Source: DSWT01 sp035415725
GTDB lineage: Bacteria; Chloroflexota; Anaerolineae; B4-G1; SLSP01
NCBI GenBank assembly: GCA_035415725.1
Contig: DAOOGN010000006.1
Span: forward strand, 10,731 to 74,730
Reading direction: 5' to 3'
DNA length: 64,000 nucleotides
Shown here: positions 51,263 to 58,762 of the stretch, one piece after another
Layout of the letters: each line of letters opens with the position of its first letter
Numbering within the stretch: the first letter of the stretch is position 1
Notes under the pieces: model-generated
What the model was told of the DNA's origin: nothing
Database searches by the model: none
Seen by the model: the letters and a program-made list of their open reading frames with translations, nothing else
Made by a program: the position numbers and the translations under genes

Positions 51263-54001
51263 TCAGATCCGTTCACTCCGCTGAGATATGGACAAGGTTC
51301 CCGCCCTTGCGCCCGCCGGCAGATGAATTTCGAGTGTGCCGGGATGGCGGGTATGGTGAGCCAGCGACGCGCCGTTCCAGGTGACGCTGTAATCCGCCTC
51401 CGCGTCCAGCGTGGCGATGACGACCGGCATGTGGTGCGGTGGACCATATAATCGCAGGGTTGCCGTGAGCGCGCGCCGGTTCGCGGCTACCGCCAACGCC
51501 TCGATCCACGTATCCAGTCCCACCGTCAACCGTCCAGGACGGTGATACGCGCCGTACCAGCACAACACCGGCGACGACAGTCCGCCGAAGTGATGCCAAC
51601 CCGCGCCACGCCCGCTCCGCGCGATGAAGTGCTCGAAGCAGTTGTACGAGTCGGCCACCTCCGTCTGCCACACGTCGAGCGCGGTCTGCGCGATACGGTA
51701 GGCGTCGTCGGCGCGGCCCATATCGAGCAGCGCCTTCCAGAAGAACCACTGGTGCGCCATCCACACCGCGCCGTTCCAGTAGCCGTCGTCGCGGTAATAC
51801 GGCGCAGTCTGATCCACGGTCGTCACCCCATAGCGACACCACATCCGCTCCGGCGACATCAGCGCCCCCACCAGACGGGTTTCTTGTTCCGGCGTACATA
51901 TCCCCGCCGCCAACGGTGACGCGCCATCCATGCCCATGTTGAAATTCACGCCGGAGTCGTGGCGCAGGATGTCCAGCGGATAGCCGTCCGCATCGTGCAG
52001 GACGTAGCTGAAGTAGCCGGCGTCCTCGTCCCAGGCGTAGGTTTGGAGCGCGGCGGCGAGCTGCGCGATGTCCGCGTCGTATTCGGCGGTATCTTCGCCA
52101 AGCGCCAGCGCCGCCATACGCATGATTTTCGCCGTGCGGATGACCTGCGCCGTGCTGATGACCGGCGTCACCACGGGCTCCAGATTCTGCTGATGGATGT
52201 AGACCTGTGGCGGATAATCGTCCCACCCGCCGGAGCTATAAAAGTAGTCCCACGTGCGGATCAGGTTGGATTTGAGGGTGCGCGTCGTCGAAGATCCCCA
52301 GCGCCCGGCCATAAAGCGGTGATACGGCTGCAAACGCGGGTAGAAATAGGTCAGCAGAGTGCGGGACTGCGTGCGATTCCACAATTCCTGGAAGACATAG
52401 AACTGCGTGGGGACGGGGCTGCCGTGGTGGATGAAGGCCGCGTCCGACGTTCCGGGCGCGGTGGTGTAGGCGTTGAGGCTATCCACCGCCCGGTCGAGGT
52501 CCAGTTCCGCCAGCCCCAGACCGATGAAGCCGGAATCCCAGGTGTAGAGGCAGTCCCACCAACGGCCCGGCGTGTTGTGGCGGATCCAGGTGCTGCGTGT
52601 GCGCACCGGGTAGACGATGTTGGTCAGCAGTGTCGCAGCCATGCGCTCCTGGCTAAAGCGGTAGATTTCGCCACATGGATTGGGCGCCAGGTCGACGGCA
52701 TGGGCGCGAGCCTGGGTGTGGACGCTATCCCACCCCGGCGACGCCGGATCAAAATCCGCCAACCGCGCTCCCACCTGTTCGACGCTGCCGATGCAGATCA
52801 AACCGTAGGAAACCCGTTCCGCGCCTGCCTCCAGAAAAACCGGGCGGATGAAGACATCGGTATAGTGCCCCTCGCCCGGCCCGCGAAGCGTCGTCTGCAC
52901 GTGCTCGTGGACCTTGTAGCGCAGCGTCGAGTCAAGGTCGTCACAATAAAACTCGCGCACCTTGAAAGAGACGGCGCCATCCCACGCCAGCCCATAGACG
53001 ACGGGGAGGTGCACATAGCGCAGCAACAACGTGTTGTCGCGGGGAGCGGGGAGACGCTCCGGCACCGGATTCCAGATCACCGGTTCAAAACGCAGTTGAG
53101 CGACGGCAGTCTGCGGAACAATGGCGCAGCCGTCCAGTTCCAAGGCGACGCGATCCTGCGGCGTGAGGGTCAACGTGAGAGAACCGGCAGGCGGCGCCCC
53201 GAGCGAGAGCGCGCAGGTGGTCAAATCGCCACTGCCGAGTAGCGTCACAGCGCCGGTCACGTCGCCCGCCAGTGCGAGGGGGAGCCGGTCGCCGCTCGCC
53301 ATCCGATAGCGCAACACGAGGACAGCGTCCGCCAGAGGGGCGGGCAACGCGACGCGGTAAGTCACTCTGTCGCCCGGCGTCAACCCGAAGCCTTCTCCCA
53401 GGCCCAAACCGCCGGTGAAGCCATGCGCACGCATCTCGCCACGCCGCAGACCATCGTAGACGAGGTTGGCGCGATGCGGCTCAAAGCCCAGCGTCAGGTC
53501 GGCGTAATCCAGGGCCTCCGTCCACACGCCGCCCTCCGGCACGATCACCCGACTCATTTGCAGCGGAACGCTGGAGTACGTGCGCAACGGTGGAAAATGC
53601 AGGGAGGCCATCCAATGCCAGACGAGATTCTGCGCCGTGGCGGTGCGATTGACGCACGCCGTGCGCACTAACACCGCCGTTTCATCGAGGCGGCAGAAAT
53701 CCACGTCGGCGTAGACCTGATCCTTCCATATGACCTCGAAGCGGTGGCGGAAATACGCGAGATCGGGCGCAGCCTCCCAGGGATGATAACCGGATTCCCA
53801 CAGTACGTTGGGCGGTTGGATGCCGCGCCGATACAGGCCGGGGAAGACGCTCACATCGAAGCGCAGCCCGGTCCGCACATCCGGGATGTGCGAGATGCCC
53901 ATGTAGCGCTTGGTATACGGTCCCCAGGCCGAGAGGCGCAGGTCGTGCGAGTCGTTCAACTCTGCCGGGATCACAAGAGGGGCACGCTCCGAACGGTTCA
54001 T
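51263..54001 (-). CDS. (Alpha/alpha)6-barrel glycoside hydrolase (MGH1/GH63-like)
   Basis: 912 residues. An N-terminal beta-rich domain of about 380 residues is followed by a toroid of paired helices. Typical stretches are YTWDSGFIGLGLAELDLDRA, FIHHGSPVPTQFYVFQELWN, YSSGGWDDYPPQVYIHQ, YRDDGYWNGAVWMAHQWFF and the end YNCFEHFIARSGRGAGWHHF; the Asp and Glu of WDSG and of the GYWNGAVW-SYNCFEHF region are candidates for catalysis. This is the pattern of mannosylglycerate hydrolase-like and GH37/63/15-type alpha-glycosidases. No signal peptide, so cytoplasmic. Its ATG overlaps the stop of the preceding amidohydrolase gene by ATGA, a coupled pair. Substrate unknown. Confidence 0.8.
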   Translation of the reverse strand: MNRSERAPLVIPAELNDSHDLRLSAWGPYTKRYMGISHIPDVRTGLRFDVSVFPGLYRRGIQPPNVLWESGYHPWEAAPDLAYFRHRFEVIWKDQVYADVDFCRLDETAVLVRTACVNRTATAQNLVWHWMASLHFPPLRTYSSVPLQMSRVIVPEGGVWTEALDYADLTLGFEPHRANLVYDGLRRGEMRAHGFTGGLGLGEGFGLTPGDRVTYRVALPAPLADAVLVLRYRMASGDRLPLALAGDVTGAVTLLGSGDLTTCALSLGAPPAGSLTLTLTPQDRVALELDGCAIVPQTAVAQLRFEPVIWNPVPERLPAPRDNTLLLRYVHLPVVYGLAWDGAVSFKVREFYCDDLDSTLRYKVHEHVQTTLRGPGEGHYTDVFIRPVFLEAGAERVSYGLICIGSVEQVGARLADFDPASPGWDSVHTQARAHAVDLAPNPCGEIYRFSQERMAATLLTNIVYPVRTRSTWIRHNTPGRWWDCLYTWDSGFIGLGLAELDLDRAVDSLNAYTTAPGTSDAAFIHHGSPVPTQFYVFQELWNRTQSRTLLTYFYPRLQPYHRFMAGRWGSSTTRTLKSNLIRTWDYFYSSGGWDDYPPQVYIHQQNLEPVVTPVISTAQVIRTAKIMRMAALALGEDTAEYDADIAQLAAALQTYAWDEDAGYFSYVLHDADGYPLDILRHDSGVNFNMGMDGASPLAAGICTPEQETRLVGALMSPERMWCRYGVTTVDQTAPYYRDDGYWNGAVWMAHQWFFWKALLDMGRADDAYRIAQTALDVWQTEVADSYNCFEHFIARSGRGAGWHHFGGLSSPVLCWYGAYHRPGRLTVGLDTWIEALAVAANRRALTATLRLYGPPHHMPVVIATLDAEADYSVTWNGASLAHHTRHPGTLEIHLPAGARAGTLSISQRSERI

Positions 54002-55287
54002 AGCCCCAACCTGAAGAAAGCATTGGCGTTGCCGAACAGCCAGGCGTAAGCGACTTCTTGGGCTTCGTCCAGGCTCAGGTAGTCGATTTCCACCAGATCC
54101 GCCAGGGCCATGGCGATGTTATCGCGGGCAATCTGCGCATGCGCCCAGGCCTGATCCACGCTATCGCCGCCTACATCGGAGCCGTAACCGTGGATTTTGC
54201 CGTGCGGCACGCTGGCGAGCGCTTGCTTGAACAAGTTTTGGCAATAGACGGGATCGATGATGTTGGCCCAGCAGAAATCGAGCGTCACGTTGGGATAGTT
54301 CTTGCCGAGGTAGAGCCACTCACCGCTATAGGGCCAGTTCGCGTGGAAGAGGTCAAAACGTACCTCGCGGTGCAGTTCGATGAGTTTGGTCAGACCTATA
54401 GCGTTGGTTTTGACAATGTCGTTGCGGATGCCGGCCATGTGCCCGGTGTGAATTTGCACCGGCAAGTCCAGGTCGCGCGCCATGCGCATGAAAGCGTGAA
54501 AGAGATAATCATCCAAGGGTTTGACGCCGTCGGGATAGGCGGCGCTGCGGCGCGGGTCTTCCATAAACCCGTTAAAGACTGCTTCCGCCTCGGCGCGCGT
54601 CGGATTGCCGTAGTCCAGCGTGCGGGTGTAGGCGCTCTGATCCTTGAACGCCACCGCGCCGTAGGCTTTATGCCCTTCGAAGATGACGCGGCAGACGTCG
54701 AGGTATTCATCCAGCGAAGTGATCGTCCGCCCCACCACGCGCCCGACAGCCTGCACCTCTTCGTAACTGCGCACCGCGTGATAGCCGGGCAGCGAGATTG
54801 CCAGCCGCCCACGCGGGGTCAGCTTGAGTGTGCCGTCGAGCACCTTCCGCGCATCGGGCCACACATCCAGGATGCGCGCAGCGATGTGGGCCTTTTCGAG
54901 AACGCTGTCGAAGAAAGCCTCGTCCTCGTAGGGGAGGAGCCCGTCCTGCATCCGTCGCAGCGCAGCGAGTGTGACCTCATCCTCGCCGTAGAATTCTTTG
55001 AGGGTGCGACGGATCATCATCCCATAGCCGGTAAAACGGGCACGCTTCCACGCCTGTTCCAAAATCGGCCAACGCTCCTCCAGCGGACGTTTTTCATCAC
55101 CGAGTACGTCCATCTCCGCATCCGAAGAGGCACTACGCAGATCACTCTCGAAATAGCTATGGGTAAACACGGCGATAGGGTCTTTATAATTCGGCCCGCA
55201 CTGTATCGCGTGGTCGTGACAATCCACGAGGGGAACAGTTTCACAATACGCCCGCAACTGATCGTAACATCGAGCTATACCTTTCAT
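53998..55287 (-). CDS. Amidohydrolase-superfamily TIM-barrel protein (uronate-isomerase-like)
   Basis: 429 residues with GGAGG before the ATG at 55287. The first strand gives VDCHDHAIQCGPNY (HxH metal motif variant, CHDH), and later QIHTGHMAG, LFHANWPYSGEW and KIHGYGSDVGG, which suit the metal His and the late Asp of the superfamily. Length and helical insertions recall glucuronate isomerase (UxaC) and the amidohydrolase_2 group more than classical deacetylases. It would act on a sugar acid or lactone in the cytoplasm. Translationally coupled to the (alpha/alpha)6 glycosidase that follows, so both probably act on the same saccharide. Confidence 0.78.
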   Translation of the reverse strand: MKGIARCYDQLRAYCETVPLVDCHDHAIQCGPNYKDPIAVFTHSYFESDLRSASSDAEMDVLGDEKRPLEERWPILEQAWKRARFTGYGMMIRRTLKEFYGEDEVTLAALRRMQDGLLPYEDEAFFDSVLEKAHIAARILDVWPDARKVLDGTLKLTPRGRLAISLPGYHAVRSYEEVQAVGRVVGRTITSLDEYLDVCRVIFEGHKAYGAVAFKDQSAYTRTLDYGNPTRAEAEAVFNGFMEDPRRSAAYPDGVKPLDDYLFHAFMRMARDLDLPVQIHTGHMAGIRNDIVKTNAIGLTKLIELHREVRFDLFHANWPYSGEWLYLGKNYPNVTLDFCWANIIDPVYCQNLFKQALASVPHGKIHGYGSDVGGDSVDQAWAHAQIARDNIAMALADLVEIDYLSLDEAQEVAYAWLFGNANAFFRLGL

Positions 55288-55340
55288 GGGCTACCTCCGG
55301 TGGCCGTTAGAAATCAAGTCAAACTGTCACAGGGGAAGCG

Positions 55341-56276
55341 CTAATGGATGGAGCGCCGCCTGTATAATCCATACCCCAACGCTCCGCCGATGAACACACC
55401 GATGCCGGCGGCGATAAGACCGAGTGTCGCCAGGTCGCGGCGGACGGACGCCTGCGGCAAGGCGCCATCCGGTGGCGCATAACGCGGCAATGCCAGTTTC
55501 AACACCTTCATGGTCATGACAGGGCTAAAGCGCGCTGCCATCCCCAAAAACCGATCCTGCGCCGTCACATACGTCTGCGGACGGCGGGTTTTCACCGCCT
55601 TCCAGATGCTGCGCGCCACGGTTTCAGGTGGAACGGTCGTCAACAGGCCGAGTTTTGCCAGCAGATCCTCCAATGTCACTGCCTGTCCTGCCCGCAGCGT
55701 ATTGTGGCTGAACTCCGTCGTGGTGACACCGGGCAGGACTTTGAGCACATCGATGCCGTAAGGGCTAAGTTCGACGGCGGCGGCATCCGACAGGTATCCC
55801 AACGCCGCTTTACTCGCGCCGTAGCCGGACATGTAGGGAATCCCCGTTGCTTCCGCCATCGAAGAAATGTTGACGATCACGCCATCGCCCTGCGCTTTCA
55901 TCACCGGCGCGACGGCTTGCAAGACGGCAATCGGCGCCAGCGTGTTCAGGGCAAAAACATATTCCAGTTGCGCCATGTCGACCGTCTCCAATGTACCGGA
56001 GATGCCGACGCCTGCGTTGTTGACCAGCACATCGATCCGTCCAAAGGTAGCGACGGTTTTCTGGACGAGGTTCTCGATGTCGCTTTGGGCGGTCACATCG
56101 GTGGGGACCACCAGCGCCTCACCGCCGACGGCAGTTATGTCTTCCGCCAGCTTGTGCAATTTATCCTGTGAACGCGCCGCCAAAACGACGGCCCAGCCCT
56201 GACGGGCGAAAAGTTTAGCCGTGGCTGCCCCGATGCCACTGCTCGCCCCGGTTATCATCACCACACGTCGCTGCAT
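55341..56276 (-). CDS. Short-chain dehydrogenase with C-terminal membrane helix
   Basis: 311 residues. SDR signature: TGASSGIG at residue 9-16, NNAGVG near 89, Ser in NISSMAEATG, and SGYGASKAALG (Tyr-x3-Lys). After the SDR fold (about 255 residues) come a basic stretch (RFSPVMTMKVLKLALPRYAP) and a terminal helix LATLGLIAAGIGVFIGGALG followed by RRR, suggesting anchorage on the membrane. Substrate unknown; similar anchored SDRs act on lipids or lipid-like ketones. GGGAGC ribosome site; a dispersed repeat starts just upstream. Confidence 0.82.
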   Translation of the reverse strand: MQRRVVMITGASSGIGAATAKLFARQGWAVVLAARSQDKLHKLAEDITAVGGEALVVPTDVTAQSDIENLVQKTVATFGRIDVLVNNAGVGISGTLETVDMAQLEYVFALNTLAPIAVLQAVAPVMKAQGDGVIVNISSMAEATGIPYMSGYGASKAALGYLSDAAAVELSPYGIDVLKVLPGVTTTEFSHNTLRAGQAVTLEDLLAKLGLLTTVPPETVARSIWKAVKTRRPQTYVTAQDRFLGMAARFSPVMTMKVLKLALPRYAPPDGALPQASVRRDLATLGLIAAGIGVFIGGALGYGLYRRRSIH

Positions 56277-56289
56277 TTTATGCTCCCTT

Positions 56290-56420
56290 GAAAATAGCCC
56301 CAGAGCACCCAGAATTCACAGAGAAAAACACACCTTCTTTGTGTCCTGCGTGTCCTGCGGGGTGAAAAGTTTTCATCCAACCGCTGGTGAACGCCAGTTC
56401 ATGTGAAATTCCTCGAAAAC
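56290..56420 (-). repeat. About 130-bp dispersed repeat next to the SDR start, copy 2
   Basis: Partner of 41710-41841, same orientation relative to the downstream gene start. May carry a promoter or be a mobile remnant. Confidence 0.8.
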
Positions 56421-56425
56421 AAGTG

Positions 56426-56475
56426 GGGGTAGGGCGAAGGGCTCATTCGCCCTACCCCGCGAGTTAACAACTCGC
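56426..56475 (-). terminator. Two hairpins downstream of ridA
   Basis: GGGGTAGGGCGAA (56426-56438) with TTCGCCCTACCCC (56446-56458), perfect; then GCGAGTT-aac-AACTCGC (56459-56475), perfect. Located after the minus-strand RidA gene and before the SDR promoter. Confidence 0.7.
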
Positions 56476-56506
56476 ACTACAAACCGCGATTCGTGGTCAA
56501 ACTCCC

Positions 56507-56893
56507 TTACTCTTGCGGGACGACGGCAATACAGTCTACCTCAATGTCGATGCCGCCCGGCAACTGCGCCTGCACCGTTGTCCGGGCCGGGTAAGGCGGG
56601 GTGACGTAGGTGCTGTATACCTCGTTCATCGCCGCGAAGTTCTTCAAGTCGGCGAGAAAAACTCCTACCTTGACGACGTTGGCCCACGAGGTGCCGGCGG
56701 CTTCCAACAATACGGCGATATTCTCGAAGACCTGTCGCGCCTGCGCACGAACATCGTTTTTATCAAATGTGCCGGTCTGGGGATCCGTCGACCCTTGCCC
56801 GGAGACAAAGACCAGCGGCCCGTCGGCCACCATCGCCGGCGAGTACGGGCCGATGGGTTTGGCGCCTTTGGCGGTGAAAATCGGTTTATGCAT
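56507..56893 (-). CDS. RidA-family enamine/imine deaminase
   Basis: 128 residues, normal length. RidA hydrolyses reactive 2-aminoacrylate and related imines made by PLP enzymes. GPYSPAMVADGPLVFVSGQG is the N-terminal family signature; PYPARTTVQAQLPGGIDIEV holds the active-site Arg near 105 and the conserved Glu-region. Trimeric cytoplasmic protein. ATG at 56893 has AGGAGG. It sits 24 bases downstream of the GDPD-fusion gene and may be in the same transcript. Confidence 0.92.
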   Translation of the reverse strand: MHKPIFTAKGAKPIGPYSPAMVADGPLVFVSGQGSTDPQTGTFDKNDVRAQARQVFENIAVLLEAAGTSWANVVKVGVFLADLKNFAAMNEVYSTYVTPPYPARTTVQAQLPGGIDIEVDCIAVVPQE

Positions 56894-56917
56894 GGTGAAA
56901 TACCTCCTGAAGTTTTG

Positions 56918-58435
56918 TCAACATTCTAAGAGACATTCCGGCGCATCGCTACAGATCGCGTCCACGCCGAGTTGACGCAAGGCAGCAATCTCTGCCGGGC
57001 GCTCCTCGTGCCAGCAGACGATGCCCAGGTTGGCCGCGCGCACGCGGGATATCCATTCCGGGGTCAACAACGCGCTCGGATGGGAGCAACGTTCCCAGCA
57101 GGGATGTACAAACGTCGCCTTGACGGACTGCGCCAGTTTGACGGCATCCACCGCCGGCGCGTTGAACAGGATGGAGGTCATCAAGCGGGGTTCGATATCT
57201 TTGACCGTCGCCAGCCAGTCAGGACGGAACGCCGCCAGGATGCAATACTCAGCGTATAGCTCGTCGCGCAATGTGGTTATCACTGCTTCGATGGCCGCGC
57301 CGTCCTTGATTTCGATGTATGCGCCGAGGTTTTCTTCGCTGCAGACTTGCAACGCCTCGGCGAAGGTAGGGATGTGTTCGCCCTGCCCCAGATCCAGCGC
57401 CCGTAGTTGTTCCAACGTGCTGCGCCGGATAGGCCACGCGCGCCCGTCGCCGTCGATGAGGTATGCGTCATGCGCCAGTACAACGTGCCCGTCGGCCGTA
57501 CATTGCACGTCGAATTCCACCATGTCCGCTTTGAGAGCGGCGGCGGTACGGATGCCGAGCAGCGTGTTATCCGGTGCATGCGCTCTCGCGCCGCGATGTC
57601 CAATACGCAGGAAGCGATATTTTGAGGGCGGAATCTCCCGCGCCAGTTGATCGAGAATGGCGTTGACCCGGCCCGGCATCCAGTCGCGCAATGCCTCCCA
57701 GGGGACGAGCATCTCCGGGGTGATTGAGAAGGTCAGAGAGAAGTCCCAACTCGGCTCGAAGGCGCGTTGGGCAAGATAGGTATGCACCAGACGGGTCTTG
57801 AGCGGCGTCGGCTGGACGTGCTTTTGGATGTACACCGCCAGCAGCACGCCCTCTATCCCGGCGAGGTCACTCGTCACCGAGCGTTTGAACTCCGCACAGC
57901 GTTCCTTGAACCACGCCGGCGTCGGGGCGAAGGCATGCTTGCCAGGTTCGCTGAAGATGACCAGGTGATCGCCTTCTAATTTCGCCAGCAGATTGAGCGG
58001 ATCGAGCCGATTTTTATTGCCGTCAGTCTGCCGGCTGTTTTGATCCAGGGTCGCTGCGCTCCCATCGACCGGAATAGCGCGAAAGTCGCCGTGCCAACTA
58101 GCCTCAGCGCGCACCACGTGGCCGTCCGCGTTCACGTAGACCCAGACGTGCTCCAGTTCATACAGGTGGCCGATGTCCCAGTCCCACCAGATCGCGTACT
58201 CGAGGGCGAATGCGGCACACGGGCCGTTCGGCGGCGCGAGGTCAATCCGATGTCCCCGGCAAAACGAAGGAGATGCAGCGGTTTCACGGAAAATCGTGTA
58301 GCCCGCCGCCAGCGGCAGAAACGGCTCACGCGCATCGAAGCGCAAGATCGGCGCATAGCGGGCCGCCAGAGCACGGTCGGCGGGGTTTTGGGAAACATTG
58401 AGCAGCCTTGTTAAGGAGATTGGTATATTATTCAT
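56918..58435 (-). CDS. Glycerophosphodiester phosphodiesterase fused to an N-terminal domain of unknown function
   Basis: 505 residues from the ATG at 58435. Residues from about 270 are a GDPD TIM barrel: RIGHRGARAHAPDNTLLGI (HRG...NT), EFDVQCTADGHVVLAHD (ExD and HD), AYIEIKDG, and ending AICSDAPECLLEC. It would hydrolyse glycerophosphodiesters to glycerol-3-phosphate and alcohol. The first 260 residues (ALAARYAPILRFDAREPFLP, DIGHLYELEHVWVYVNADGH, ASWHGDFRA) resemble Vps62- or NPP1-like beta domains, where DxEH and SxHG bind metal. No signal peptide is seen, which is odd for that domain. Relation is by motif impression only. Confidence 0.8.
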   Translation of the reverse strand: MNNIPISLTRLLNVSQNPADRALAARYAPILRFDAREPFLPLAAGYTIFRETAASPSFCRGHRIDLAPPNGPCAAFALEYAIWWDWDIGHLYELEHVWVYVNADGHVVRAEASWHGDFRAIPVDGSAATLDQNSRQTDGNKNRLDPLNLLAKLEGDHLVIFSEPGKHAFAPTPAWFKERCAEFKRSVTSDLAGIEGVLLAVYIQKHVQPTPLKTRLVHTYLAQRAFEPSWDFSLTFSITPEMLVPWEALRDWMPGRVNAILDQLAREIPPSKYRFLRIGHRGARAHAPDNTLLGIRTAAALKADMVEFDVQCTADGHVVLAHDAYLIDGDGRAWPIRRSTLEQLRALDLGQGEHIPTFAEALQVCSEENLGAYIEIKDGAAIEAVITTLRDELYAEYCILAAFRPDWLATVKDIEPRLMTSILFNAPAVDAVKLAQSVKATFVHPCWERCSHPSALLTPEWISRVRAANLGIVCWHEERPAEIAALRQLGVDAICSDAPECLLEC

Positions 58436-58486
58436 GCAGAGTTTAGTGAACAAAGGTAAGGATTTCACGCAAAGCGCTCTCTGGAT

Positions 58487-58675
58487 TTATCGCCAGATGG
58501 CTTTCAACCACACTTGATTCGTCGCCTTCATGGAAATGCGCAAGGAATGTCCGTACATGCGGATGATGTGGTGCGTTGTCCCATCTATACCACCCACAAA
58601 GGACGTACCGATGACAATATCGTCAAATTCGCCAGTTGCTAAACGGGCAGGCCTCTGATAAATCTTCAACATCAC
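58487..58675 (-). CDS. Possible small protein or gene remnant (62 aa)
   Basis: A short frame reading FDDIVIGTSFVGGIDGTTHH and MYGHSLRISMKATNQ, which looks protein-like and recalls the TOBE domain at the end of ABC-transporter ATPases, but no transporter gene is adjacent and the start has no clear ribosome site. It may be the tail of a lost gene. Low confidence. Confidence 0.25.
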   Translation of the reverse strand: MMLKIYQRPARLATGEFDDIVIGTSFVGGIDGTTHHIIRMYGHSLRISMKATNQVWLKAIWR

Positions 58676-58728
58676 TCAATTACGCCCGGACGCTCGTCTC
58701 AGGGAGGCAATATGCGCTAATTTATTCA

Positions 58729-58762
58729 TATCTATTCAGGCTAGTAAACCTGACGAAGTAAC
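58729..58762. repeat. TATCTATTCAGGCTAG repeat unit, abutting a stop codon
   Basis: 34-base unit also at 17407-17440 and 63951-63984, with a small CAGG/CCTG stem. It ends exactly at the stop codon of the 58763 gene. It resembles part of the larger repeat at 41853 and 61487. Confidence 0.75.
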
